A stretch of DNA of 44,839 nucleotides from assembly GCA_964589365.1 (NCBI GenBank), contig CAZPTQ010000010.1:1-44839 (forward strand). Direction: 5' to 3'. Shown piece after piece: positions 22,639-30,482 of the stretch. The translations under genes were made by a program, and so were the position numbers. The stretch is from M3007 sp964589365. Lineage in GTDB: Bacteria > Bacteroidota > Bacteroidia > Chitinophagales > Saprospiraceae. Every line of letters starts with the position of its first letter. The first letter of the stretch is position 1. The notes beneath the pieces are model-generated. The model was given only the letters and a program-made list of their open reading frames with translations, did no database searches and had not been told where the DNA came from.

Positions 22639-23784
22639 ATGAATTTTGCTCCCTCCCAAGCCCTCTACACCCGTCCTTTCCTGCTGCTTTGCCTTTCGCA
22701 CGCCTTGTTTGCGGGCAGTTTCAACATGATGATCCCTGAGTTGCCAGCTTACCTCACGTCGCTTGGCGGAGCAGAGCACAAGGGTCTCATAATCGCCCTC
22801 TTCACGCTTACGGCAGGGCTTTCGCGGCCATTCAGTGGCAAACTTGCGGACACAATAGGAAGGCTTCCGGTTATGTACATTGGCACTTTTGCCTGTGTGA
22901 TTTGCGGCCTCTTATATCCCCAATTGGCCTTTGTGCAGGGCTTTTTGGCCTTGCGGTTTTTCCACGGTTTTTCTACAGGGTTCAAGCCCACGGGCACCTC
23001 GGCCTATGTGGCGGATATTGTGCCCGACGGGCGGCGCGGGGAAGCCATGGGTACACTCGGCATTTGCTTTAGCCTTGGGGCCAGTGCATCGCCGCCTTGG
23101 GGAAGTTGGTTGACGGCTCAATACGATATCAACGCAATGTTTTACGCCTCAGCGACGCTGGCGGTGCTTTCTATGCTGATTTTGATCAATTTAGGAGAAA
23201 CTCTGCACGAAAAACAGCCCTTTCGTTTTTCCCTGTTGAAAGTAGGCAGACATGATGTGTTCGATCCCCAAGCCCTGCCCGCAGCCGTTGTGATGATTTG
23301 TTGTTACATCAGTTATGGCGTCATACTCACTTTGGTGCCCGATTTGAGCGACAAGGTGGGTGTGGAAAACCGGGGCACATTTTTTACTATTTTCACACTG
23401 GCCAGCATTTCTACGAGATTTGGGGCAGGTAAAATTTCAGACCGGCTGGGGCGTGTGCCCGTTTTGAAAGCCTCGGCGATTCTTATTGCCATCGCGATGC
23501 TTGCATTTGCTGTTGCAGATTCAAAAGCGATGCTTTACCTCGCTTCGGCATTATTTGGTCTTGGGAATGGAGTGTTCTCGCCTGCCATCAATGCCTGGAC
23601 GGTGGATCTCGGCGATCCGGGCCGCAAGGGCCGTGCTTTGGCGACGATGTATATTTCTTTGGAAATAGCTATTGGCGGTGGAGCATTAATCGCCGGCTGG
23701 TTCGCGGGCCATTTGGCTGGGGTGTTTTTCTTCGCAGCGGTGACGAGTTTGTTGGGCTGGGTGTATTTGATGTGGCGTAGATAG
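22639..23784 (+). CDS. MFS transporter
   Basis: The 381-residue protein is a major facilitator superfamily permease with roughly twelve hydrophobic helices. The loop 2-3 signature is visible as GKLADTIGRLPVMYIG (about 64-79), and its counterpart in the second half is GKISDRLGRVPVLKAS (about 262-277). This is the symmetric pair expected for the two six-helix halves. FHGFSTGFKPTGTSAYVADIVPDGRRG (about residues 114-140) matches the helix 4-5 region of drug/sugar efflux members. The substrate cannot be told. It starts 13 nt after the Uma2 gene and converges on the TlpA-like gene, with a perfect 21-bp hairpin between. Confidence 0.88.
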   Translation: MNFAPSQALYTRPFLLLCLSHALFAGSFNMMIPELPAYLTSLGGAEHKGLIIALFTLTAGLSRPFSGKLADTIGRLPVMYIGTFACVICGLLYPQLAFVQGFLALRFFHGFSTGFKPTGTSAYVADIVPDGRRGEAMGTLGICFSLGASASPPWGSWLTAQYDINAMFYASATLAVLSMLILINLGETLHEKQPFRFSLLKVGRHDVFDPQALPAAVVMICCYISYGVILTLVPDLSDKVGVENRGTFFTIFTLASISTRFGAGKISDRLGRVPVLKASAILIAIAMLAFAVADSKAMLYLASALFGLGNGVFSPAINAWTVDLGDPGRKGRALATMYISLEIAIGGGALIAGWFAGHLAGVFFFAAVTSLLGWVYLMWRR

Positions 23785-23796
23785 TTGTTTGACAAG

Positions 23797-23848
23797 TTTG
23801 AAGGGTTGTGGAGCGCCATAAAGATTTGGCGCTCCACAACCCTTCAAA
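23797..23848. terminator. Perfect 21-bp hairpin between convergent genes
   Basis: Arms 23797-23817 and 23828-23848 are exact reverse complements with a 10-nt loop. It lies between the MFS gene (ends 23784) and the TlpA-like gene (ends 23853) and probably stops transcription in both directions. Confidence 0.8.
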
Positions 23849-23852
23849 AAAC

Positions 23853-25244
23853 TTACTTCCCAAATATCTCCTCCAGTTTCGCCGCCAATTGTTCCCCGCG
23901 CAAATTGCGGGCAATAATTTTCCCTTCGCGGTCAAGAAGCAATGTCTGAGGGATAGAACTGATGGAATAGAGTGCCGCATGAGCACTTTGCCAGCCCTTA
24001 AGATCGCTGATATGGTGCCATGGCAAACCATCCTGTTTGATGGCGTTGCGCCAAGCGTTGATTTCGCGGTCAAGACTAACACCAAGGACGTCGAAGCCCT
24101 TTTCATGGTACTTGTTGTAGCTGGCCACTACATTCGGATTTTCCTTGCGGCAAGGGCCGCACCAGCTCGCCCAAAAATCAATAAGTACCACTTTTCCACG
24201 CATTTGTTTGAGCGAATACTGATTGCTGTCAGGGGTCATGCCCGCGAGGTCGGGCGCTTCAAAACCCGTCATGAATGTGGCGGATTTTTTCAATTCCATT
24301 ACTATGGCAGGTATTTCTCCCAAGTCTTTTGAACTGTAACGTTCAACATACTTATTGGCTATAGTTGAGTAAACAGGACTGTTGTTGCCTTTGAGCGAAC
24401 TCATAATACCGCCCAATGCCATACGATAGGTAGCACTTTCGGCAGGTATTTTAGCAAGTTGGGCTTCAGCCAACTGTAATGCTTTTTCGTGCTTGACACC
24501 CATTTGGAGCTGCGAGGCGGTAAAGGCCTCAAATGCGTTGTACACATCGGGGATTTGCTCAAAAGCCTTGTCGCTCAGATCGGCCCAACGAAAATATTCT
24601 TTGCTATAAAATTCGGCTTCCGTTCCGCCCTGGCCCGCATAATCGGGCGTAAGTTGAAGGCTTGCCATGCGCCATAGGAGGGGGTTTGCCGCTTTGAGCG
24701 AGTCGAGGAAGCGCATTTTGCGCTTGCCAAGTTGCGTCACTCGATCTTCTATGCTGTTGCGCACCGTGCCCGTTGATTGATTGAACTGTGCCCGTACCTG
24801 CACGCTTTCGTTCGCGAATTGGGTGAGCCTTTCTTGAAGGGTTTCCAAAGCCTTATTGGCAGACGAATTGACGGTGCGGGCTTTGTTCATAAACTGGGTA
24901 TTGCCCCACAATGTCACTTGTTTTTCCTCGCCCAAAATGACTCTGACGGTGGATTGCTCGTTCGCTCCAACGCTATAAAAACGAGCTGGGCCTGCAGGCA
25001 CGGTCAGCACATATGCGCTGTCTGCGCCGCTTCTTGAAGCGCTAGCCACAACTTGTTTGGCAAGCCCAAGATTTTCATACAAATATACCTTGTCAGCACT
25101 GCCTTGTGTGCCATAGAGCCGACAAGTGAGCGTGACAGTACTGCCGCTTTTAGCTGGCGATGGAGCAGGTTTGGCAGTAGTATTTTTTTGGAAGGCCCAC
25201 AAGGTGGCGGGCAAAAACAATACGGCGAGGAGCAGTTTTTTCAT
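23853..25244 (-). CDS. TlpA/ResA-like periplasmic thioredoxin with N-terminal domain
   Basis: The 463-residue exported protein has a signal peptide (MKKLLLAVLFLPATLWA). An N-terminal beta-rich domain (about 33-120, resembling the DUF4369 type usually fused to such proteins) is followed by a long helical middle region and a C-terminal thioredoxin domain of the AhpC/TSA-TlpA type (about 325-463). The redox site is WASWCGPC (Cys362, Cys365), with the cis-Pro at about 432 in SSIPQT. Such proteins reduce disulfides in the periplasm. The gene has a TACTTTTG promoter box at 25279-25286. Confidence 0.9.
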   Translation of the reverse strand: MKKLLLAVLFLPATLWAFQKNTTAKPAPSPAKSGSTVTLTCRLYGTQGSADKVYLYENLGLAKQVVASASRSGADSAYVLTVPAGPARFYSVGANEQSTVRVILGEEKQVTLWGNTQFMNKARTVNSSANKALETLQERLTQFANESVQVRAQFNQSTGTVRNSIEDRVTQLGKRKMRFLDSLKAANPLLWRMASLQLTPDYAGQGGTEAEFYSKEYFRWADLSDKAFEQIPDVYNAFEAFTASQLQMGVKHEKALQLAEAQLAKIPAESATYRMALGGIMSSLKGNNSPVYSTIANKYVERYSSKDLGEIPAIVMELKKSATFMTGFEAPDLAGMTPDSNQYSLKQMRGKVVLIDFWASWCGPCRKENPNVVASYNKYHEKGFDVLGVSLDREINAWRNAIKQDGLPWHHISDLKGWQSAHAALYSISSIPQTLLLDREGKIIARNLRGEQLAAKLEEIFGK

Positions 25245-25278
25245 GTTTGGTGAAATCCTTTTTTATAAAAATTGGCCG

Positions 25279-25286
25279 CAAAAGTA
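25279..25286 (-). promoter_or_regulatory. Putative -7 box of the TlpA-like gene
   Basis: TACTTTTG (minus strand) lies 34 nt upstream of the start codon. Confidence 0.5.
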
Positions 25287-25345
25287 GGCCACCTTATAGA
25301 GGCTTTTGCGAAACAAAAAGTTAATTAGATTTTGGACGATTGGAC

Positions 25346-25398
25346 TTTAGACGTTGGACAAAAAAATTAGTCTCTTGGTAATTTGTCCGACGTCTAAG
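25346..25398. terminator. Inverted repeat after the sigma-54 regulator gene
   Basis: Arms 25346-25362 and 25382-25398 are 17 nt with two mismatches that allow G-U pairing. They lie just downstream of the response regulator stop codon (25417) and upstream of the TlpA-like gene. The words TTGGAC and AGACGT repeat nearby. Confidence 0.55.
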
Positions 25399-25416
25399 AA
25401 ACAACCGCCCAGCGTC

Positions 25417-26593
25417 CTATTTATTCGGATACACATACAACCGCACATCCTCCTCCGTCACTGTTTGCTCGCAAAGGATAAAAAGTCGTTCGATCACGTT
25501 GGCCAGTTCGCGGATGTTGCCCGTCCAGTTGTAGTCTTGTAAGGCAATGATGGCTGCAGGTGTAAAGGATTTAGGTGGATGACCATAATCGTCGGCGATG
25601 CGNNNNNNNNNNGTTGAAGTGCTCGATAAGGAGCGGAATGTCTTCGCGGCGTTCGTTGAGCGAGGGCACCTGCACTACGATGACAGCAAGGCGGTGGTAG
25701 AGGTCTTCGCGGAAACGTCCGCCAGCAATCTCGGCGCGGAGGTCCTTATTGGTAGCGGCCAAAACGCGTACATCCACTTTTATCTCTTTGCTGTCGCCCA
25801 CCCGGGTGATGCGGCTTTCCTGCAAAGCGCGCAGCACTTTGGCCTGGGCATCGAGGCTCATGTCGCCGATTTCGTCAAGGAAAAGAGTGCCTCCATTGGC
25901 TAACTCGAACTTGCCTGGGCGGTCAGCAATAGCACCTGTGAAAGAGCCTTTTTTGTGGCCAAACAGTTCGCTTTCAATCAATTCGGCGGGAATAGCAGCA
26001 CAGTTGACTTCCACGATAGGTCCATCAGCGCGGTTGCTTTTTTCGTGAATCCAGCGCGCCACGAGTTCTTTACCTGTGCCGTTTTGCCCGGTGATGAGCA
26101 CCCGACTTTCGGTAGGCGCCACTTTTTCAAGCATTTTTTTGATGGCAAGGATGGGGCCGCTGTCGCCAATCATGTTCACGCCCTTGCTGCTTTTCACTTG
26201 TTTGCGCAGCACTTGAGTGGTGTTCACAAGTTCGCTGCGGTCGAGTGCATTGCGCACCGTTATAAGCATCCGGTTAAGATCAGGCGGCTTGGAAATGAAA
26301 TCAAACGCGCCTTTTTTCACGGCTTCTACAGCGGTATCAATCGTTCCGTGGCCGCTTACCATGATGACCGGGGTTTCGGGCGAGAGGATTTGAAGGCGCT
26401 CGAGCGCTTCTATGCCGTCCATCCGGGGCATTTTGATGTCTGTGATAATGACATCGTATTTTTCTTTTTGGACTTTGGCTATACACTCCAGCCCGTCGGA
26501 GGCTTCGTCCACCTCGTAGCCTTCAAATTCGAGAATGTCGCGCAGTGTGCGGCGGATGGGCACTTCGTCGTCAACGATTAGGATCTTTGCCAT
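25417..26593 (-). CDS. Sigma-54-dependent response regulator lacking a DNA-binding domain, crossed by a 10-N gap
   Basis: The two segments form one NtrC-type response regulator of about 389 residues. The receiver domain (1-120) has Asp52 (ITDIKMPRMDG) and Lys102. The AAA+ domain has Walker A GQNGTGKE (169-176), GSFTGA (216-221, the sigma-54 contact loop, Ser replacing the usual Ala) and Walker B FLDEIGD (about 238-244). Beyond the 10-N gap it continues RIADDYGHPPKSF, then NWTGNIRELANVIERLFIL, and stops after LYVYPNK. About three missing bases would restore the frame. The usual C-terminal Fis-type helix-turn-helix is absent, as in HTH-less activators such as H. pylori FlgR. No sensor kinase is adjacent. 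Confidence 0.88.
25603..25612. other. Assembly gap (10 N) inside the response regulator gene
   Basis: The N run separates IEHFN from RIADDYG. Family spacing suggests about one residue is missing, so the count of 10 is a placeholder. Confidence 0.85.
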
Positions 26594-26621
26594 GTTTTGT
26601 AAATGTGGTCAATATTAATGC

Positions 26622-26648
26622 CCGCCTGCGCTATGGCTTCGGCGGGTA
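26622..26648. repeat. 27-nt REP-like palindrome, copy 2
   Basis: CCCGCCTGCGC...GGCTTCGGCGGGT is the same 27-nt palindromic element as at 40124-40150 and, more degenerate, at 12851-12877. Here it lies in the intergenic space upstream of the response regulator gene. Confidence 0.65.
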
Positions 26649-26720
26649 AAAGGCACAAAGAAACTTCATTTGGCGGCTCGTTTTGCTTGCCGCCCGCTTA
26701 TTTTTCTTTTGTGTTGTGAC

Positions 26721-26748
26721 TTTGAAGGGCAAGGGCGTTTTACCTTTG
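26721..26748 (+). promoter_or_regulatory. Bacteroidota-type promoter of the coiled-coil protein gene
   Basis: TTTG (26721-26724), 16 nt, TACCTTTG (26741-26748): a near-ideal match, about 110 nt upstream of the gene at 26858. Confidence 0.6.
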
Positions 26749-26857
26749 TTTGGCTACTAAAGGTTTTTGCTTCTTAATTTGAAGTGCTAAAACTTTCTGT
26801 CCAAGGCCATCGAAGTTGACAAAACATACCATCTAAACTTTTATAAATCAAGGAATT

Positions 26858-27544
26858 ATGAACAAAAAAAACCTTCCCCTCCTGCTGCTTTTCGTTACTT
26901 TTGCTTTGAACATGAGCGCCCAATTTGATCCCGTGCGCGAGACAGAACGTATGATGTCGTTTGGCAGCCGACCCGGTTTCCGTATGGAGTTTGCCAGCAC
27001 CGAAGCAAGTGTTGTAGAAGATGTCTGGAAAAAATTTGCGAAGGATAATTTCAACGCAAAACTCAAAAAGAGCAAAGGCGAATGGGCCGCCACCAAGTTA
27101 AGTGCAGCCTTTATGGGCGACGATGTGTTTGCCCTTTACTCCACCATCGAAAAAGATGGTGACAGGACTGCGCTCAACGTTTGGGTAGATGCTGGCTCCT
27201 ACTTTCTCAATCGCCGCGACAACCGGAACCGCACGGAAGAAATGCTGCGTTCGCTCCGCCAGTGCTACTTCGACGTGCGTCGTGCTGCCATCGGTAAAGA
27301 ACTGAAGGCACAGGAAAACCAATTGAAAGAGTTGGAAAACAAACAGAAAAAACTAAACAAAGACAACGAAACCCTCCGCAACAGCATTGAAACCTGGGAG
27401 TCAAGAATCCAAAAAGCAAGACAGGATATTGTCAACAATGAGCAATCGCAAGAGGCCAACCTCGTAGAACAAGATAACCAGCGCCGTGTATTGGACGAGA
27501 CCCGCCGCCGATTAGAAAACGTAGAAAGCGAGGGCGGAAATTGA
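26858..27544 (+). CDS. Exported coiled-coil protein of unknown function
   Basis: The 228-residue product has a signal peptide (LPLLLLFVTFALNMSAQ, cleavage near residue 21), a small globular region (about 35-145, including a probable DUF-like alpha/beta core with SAAFMGDDVFALYSTIE and LNVWVDAGSYFL) and a long C-terminal coiled coil (about 146-222, KELKAQENQLKELENKQKKL and following). It is likely periplasmic. I do not recognise a characterised function. The gene has a strong promoter and converges on rnc with only seven bases between the stop codons, so the transcripts probably overlap. Confidence 0.75.
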   Translation: MNKKNLPLLLLFVTFALNMSAQFDPVRETERMMSFGSRPGFRMEFASTEASVVEDVWKKFAKDNFNAKLKKSKGEWAATKLSAAFMGDDVFALYSTIEKDGDRTALNVWVDAGSYFLNRRDNRNRTEEMLRSLRQCYFDVRRAAIGKELKAQENQLKELENKQKKLNKDNETLRNSIETWESRIQKARQDIVNNEQSQEANLVEQDNQRRVLDETRRRLENVESEGGN

Positions 27545-27551
27545 AATAAAT

Positions 27552-28319
27552 TTATTCTGTATCGAAGTCTTGGTCAATAGGAGGAGGCATCCCATTGCTA
27601 CCGAGCATTCCGAGTGCGGTCATGGCGCGCTCGCTGGCAAGTTGTTCCGCGCTTTTTTTATTGAAATCATCGGCAGTCCCCACTTTTTTGCCATCCACGA
27701 ACACGGCTACTTTGAATTTGTCGCGCTTTTCGCTTTTGTATTTAGCCACTACTTTGTATTCGATCTGTCGGCCATTTTTCTGACACCATTCCAAAAGTTG
27801 GCTTTTGTAGTTGTCGTCAAACCCCTCCAACTCGTGGATATCCAAGTACTTGCGGAGGATGCGGCGGACCACAAAAATCTTGGTGCCGTCATAACCCTGC
27901 TCGATGTACACCGCGCCCACGAGTGCTTCCAGTGCATTGCCGAGCATGGATTTTGAAAGCCGGGTCTGGTTGTAATTGGCCAAAAAAAGGTCAAGCCCCA
28001 TACGGTCGGCAATCTCGTCGAGCGAATGCCGTTTCACGATTTTAGAACGCATTTTTGTCAAAAAACCCTCATCGGAATTGGGGTATTTTTTGAACAAATA
28101 CTCGCCCACAATGGTGCTCAATACCGCGTCGCCGAGGAATTCGAGCCGCTCGTTGTTGGCAATTGCGTAGTCTTTTGAAGCAAAAGTGCTTTTGTGGAAA
28201 AACGCCAGTTTGAACAATTGCAAACGGACTGGCGTGAACCCAAGCAATTGGCTCAAGCGGCGAGCCAATTCCCGGTCTGGATGAAAGTGATAATTATAAA
28301 TTCTTCGGATAAATCGCAC
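27552..28319 (-). CDS. rnc: Ribonuclease III
   Basis: The 255-residue endonuclease cleaves double-stranded RNA, processing rRNA precursors and structured mRNAs. The signature NERLEFLGDA is at 56-65 (Glu60, Asp64), and the second acidic cluster is in GNALEALVGA (Glu131). Asn128 stands where E. coli has Asp114; I believe this is common in the phylum. A double-stranded RNA-binding domain follows (about 170-238: KSQLLEWCQKNG ... KKVGTADDFNKKSAEQLASE). The C-terminus has an extension of about 15 residues. It lies 112 nt downstream of fabF on the same strand, the usual fabF-rnc order, but a strong hairpin (28356-28388) sits between them. Confidence 0.96.
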   Translation of the reverse strand: MRFIRRIYNYHFHPDRELARRLSQLLGFTPVRLQLFKLAFFHKSTFASKDYAIANNERLEFLGDAVLSTIVGEYLFKKYPNSDEGFLTKMRSKIVKRHSLDEIADRMGLDLFLANYNQTRLSKSMLGNALEALVGAVYIEQGYDGTKIFVVRRILRKYLDIHELEGFDDNYKSQLLEWCQKNGRQIEYKVVAKYKSEKRDKFKVAVFVDGKKVGTADDFNKKSAEQLASERAMTALGMLGSNGMPPPIDQDFDTE

Positions 28320-28355
28320 AGAATCAATTTTTTAGAGCAGGCATCCGACTTATCC

Positions 28356-28388
28356 AACTTCCCGAAAGTTTGAAACTTTCGGGAAGTT
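28356..28388. repeat. Perfect 16-bp palindrome between fabF and rnc
   Basis: AACTTCCCGAAAGTTT and its exact reverse complement are separated by one base. There is no T tract, so it may be an RNA-processing structure, an attenuator or a palindromic repeat. It shares GAAACTTTCGG with 19828-19838. Confidence 0.8.
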
Positions 28389-28431
28389 CGACGAATCTAG
28401 TCGAGTGGATTCCTGCTCTTTTATTAAGCCC

Positions 28432-29673
28432 TCAAACTTGTTTGAAGACAATGGATGCATTGTGCCCGCCAAAGCCGAAAGTGTTGCTGAGCACAGCTTT
28501 CACCTTGCGTTGTTGGGCCTCGTTGTATGTTAGGTTGAACGCCGGGTCAATCTCCGGATCGTCCGTAAAATGGTTGATGGTAGGCGGCACAAAACCCAGT
28601 TTCATGGCCAGAATGGCCGCGATGGCCTCCACCGCGCCTGCTGCGCCGAGCAAATGCCCGGTCATCCCCTTGGTAGCCGAAACATTAATCTTGCCCACCT
28701 GATCGCCAAACACCTTGCTGATCGCCTTTAATTCCGCCACATCGCCCAATGGGGTGGATGTACCGTGGGTGTTGATGTAGTCAATATCGGCAGTAGTCAA
28801 GCCAGCGTCTTCCAGCACTAGGTTCAGCACATTGATAACCCCAATGCCTTCTGGGTGTGGGGCGGAGATGTGGTATGCGTCGTTGGTCATCGCGCCGCCC
28901 GCATATTCGGCATAAATACGGGCACCACGCCTTTTTGCGTGTTCATATTCTTCCAATATCAAGGCTCCGCCGCCTTCCCCCAATACAAAACCATCTCGAT
29001 CTTTGTCGTAGGGTCGCGAAGCTGTGGCGGGATCGTCGTTTCGTTCGCTCATCGCCTTCATATTCGTAAAGCCTCCTACTGCCGTTGCAGCAATGGTGGC
29101 TTCAGAGCCGCCCGTCACCATGATGTCGGCCTTGCCAAGGCGGATGTAATCTGCGGCATTGATGATGGCATGGCTCGAAGAAGCACAGGCCGAAACCGTG
29201 GCATAGTTGATCCCCATAAATCCATACTGGATGGAAATCATGCCTGCGCCCATGTTGGTGATCATTTTAGGGATGAGAAAAGGGTTGTGGCGCGGGATGC
29301 CGTTGCCTTTCACATAGTCCTCAATTTCTCTTTCCAAGGTGTGCAGGCCACCAATGCCAGAAGCCCAAATCACCCCTGTGCGCTGTTTGTTGATCGCTTC
29401 CAAGTCGAGGCCTGAGTCTTTCAGCGCTTCGTCAGCCGTCACGAGCGCGAACTGAGTAAAGCGGTCAACGCGCTTGACTTCTTTGCGATCCATAAAATCC
29501 TCCGGCACAAAACCCTTTACCTCGCAGGCAAACCGGGTTTTGAAAAGGCTGGCATCAAACTGCGTGATTGGGCCGGCGCCACTTACGCCGCGTTGTAACC
29601 CGTCTAAAAACGCGGGTATGTTGTTACCGATGGGAGTAATTGCGCCTATGCCTGTGACGACGACTCGTTTCAT
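28432..29673 (-). CDS. fabF: 3-oxoacyl-[acyl-carrier-protein] synthase II
   Basis: The 413-residue condensing enzyme extends acyl-ACP with malonyl-ACP in type II fatty acid synthesis. The catalytic triad is visible: Cys163 in VSACASSSHAI, His303 in NTHGTSTPLGD and His340 in KGMTGHLLGAAG. Length matches FabF. It is upstream of rnc on the same strand, but acpP, which usually precedes fabF in this phylum, is not here; the upstream neighbours are the lipoprotein paralogs, beyond a terminator (29781-29821). A TACATTTG box at 29719-29726 is a likely promoter. Confidence 0.96.
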   Translation of the reverse strand: MKRVVVTGIGAITPIGNNIPAFLDGLQRGVSGAGPITQFDASLFKTRFACEVKGFVPEDFMDRKEVKRVDRFTQFALVTADEALKDSGLDLEAINKQRTGVIWASGIGGLHTLEREIEDYVKGNGIPRHNPFLIPKMITNMGAGMISIQYGFMGINYATVSACASSSHAIINAADYIRLGKADIMVTGGSEATIAATAVGGFTNMKAMSERNDDPATASRPYDKDRDGFVLGEGGGALILEEYEHAKRRGARIYAEYAGGAMTNDAYHISAPHPEGIGVINVLNLVLEDAGLTTADIDYINTHGTSTPLGDVAELKAISKVFGDQVGKINVSATKGMTGHLLGAAGAVEAIAAILAMKLGFVPPTINHFTDDPEIDPAFNLTYNEAQQRKVKAVLSNTFGFGGHNASIVFKQV

Positions 29674-29718
29674 AGAAAATTTTGAATTTTAGCGTCAGAC
29701 TTTGCAAGTTTGAGCGGG

Positions 29719-29726
29719 CAAATGTA
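29719..29726 (-). promoter_or_regulatory. Putative -7 box of fabF
   Basis: TACATTTG on the minus strand lies 45 nt upstream of the fabF start codon. Confidence 0.5.
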
Positions 29727-29780
29727 GGAAACTGTTTGAAACCAATGCGTATGATAGGCCCCAAGTCTGCCTTGAAGTGC

Positions 29781-29821
29781 AAAACAAAAAGCCGGGGCAC
29801 GATTTGATTCGTACCCCGGCT
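29781..29821 (-). terminator. Intrinsic terminator of the protease-lipoprotein operon
   Basis: GCCGGGGTAC / GTGCCCCGGC (29791-29800 and 29811-29820, one mismatch) with a 10-nt loop is followed in the minus sense by TTTTTGTTTT. It lies just after lipoprotein copy A. Confidence 0.85.
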
Positions 29822-29842
29822 ATAAGTTTGGCAGCCTTGCCG

Positions 29843-30400
29843 CTATTCTGTTATCTTCATGTCAAACTTCCCATGCTCGAACACCACGCGTTCAGGATAG
29901 TTGATTGCCTCATTACGATTTTTGAAAACCAGCCGATCGAAGCTCCCTGCAATTCTTTTTGAAACAAGGTCAATAAAAGTCACCTCCAAAGTACCCTGTG
30001 AGTTTTCGTCATCGTGATTATAAGTCGCACCAAAAACATCTCCGTCATCTGCTCCCCAATCATATCCAGCTCCAACAAATCCATCTATACCGGCTGATAT
30101 GGCGTTGCCGCCTTTTATGCGGTATTTGCCAACTTTGAGGGGAATTTCGCCCAAGGTTAAGTTTTCTCTATTAAACCCTTCTGCCGAATAAGTGAAGCAG
30201 ATAAACCCCACATGCAAACTGTCGAAGATGCTGTATTCCGCCCAGGCCGTTGACTGCCAAAAATCCCCGTCTCGACCTGCTTCCAGAAAACCAGTGTCCA
30301 TTGGGCCTGGGAAAGTTTTTTCTAGTTTAGGGCCATTATCATCCTTCTTACAAGAGAAAAGAATCAATGTGACAAGAAAGGTGGCAAGTATATTTTTCAT
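29843..30400 (-). CDS. Lipoprotein of unknown function, tandem copy A
   Basis: The 185-residue lipoprotein has a short signal peptide with lipobox LFSC (Cys17) followed by KKDDNGPK, typical of Bacteroidota surface-exposed lipoproteins. The mature part is rich in Gly, Asp and aromatics (GFVGAGYDWGADDGDVFGATY) and looks beta-rich; no characterised domain is recognised. It is a tandem paralog of 30483-31040 at a constant 640-nt offset. The first 96 coding bases and the last 215 bases are identical between copies, while the central 250 bases differ. Just upstream (30407-30442) is a fragment encoding LKTHKLIINKR, the tail of a T9SS sorting domain, so the duplicated unit included the end of the protease gene. 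Confidence 0.85.
   Translation of the reverse strand: MKNILATFLVTLILFSCKKDDNGPKLEKTFPGPMDTGFLEAGRDGDFWQSTAWAEYSIFDSLHVGFICFTYSAEGFNRENLTLGEIPLKVGKYRIKGGNAISAGIDGFVGAGYDWGADDGDVFGATYNHDDENSQGTLEVTFIDLVSKRIAGSFDRLVFKNRNEAINYPERVVFEHGKFDMKITE
29844..30058. repeat. 215-nt block identical to 30484-30698
   Basis: This is the 3' part of lipoprotein copy A, identical base for base to copy B. Confidence 0.9.
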
Positions 30401-30423
30401 AATGAGTTAGCGTTTGTTAATGA
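30309..30423. repeat. 115-nt block identical to 30949-31063
   Basis: This is the 5' part of lipoprotein copy A with its ribosome-binding region and the last codons of the upstream T9SS tail, identical to the corresponding part of copy B. Confidence 0.9.
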
Positions 30424-30442
30424 TGAGTTTGTGTGTTTTGAG
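30407..30442 (-). pseudogene. Fragment of a T9SS sorting-domain C-terminus
   Basis: It reads LKTHKLIINKR then stop, matching the end of the metalloprotease (TETHKLFINKR). It is a left-over of the tandem duplication between the two lipoprotein genes. Confidence 0.65.
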
Positions 30443-30482
30443 CCGCACCCCGGTTTGCAATGAAATTGGGTTTTTCTCGGTG

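Noticed and set aside
26651..26713. Hairpin-like region between the divergent response regulator and coiled-coil genes
   Set aside because: A loose inverted repeat is visible, but with many mismatches and no need for a terminator between divergent genes; not strong enough to list.
27927..27965. RNase III inactivated by Asn128 in place of Asp
   Set aside because: The other catalytic acids are present and I believe this Asn is common in Bacteroidota RNase III, so it is not evidence of inactivation.
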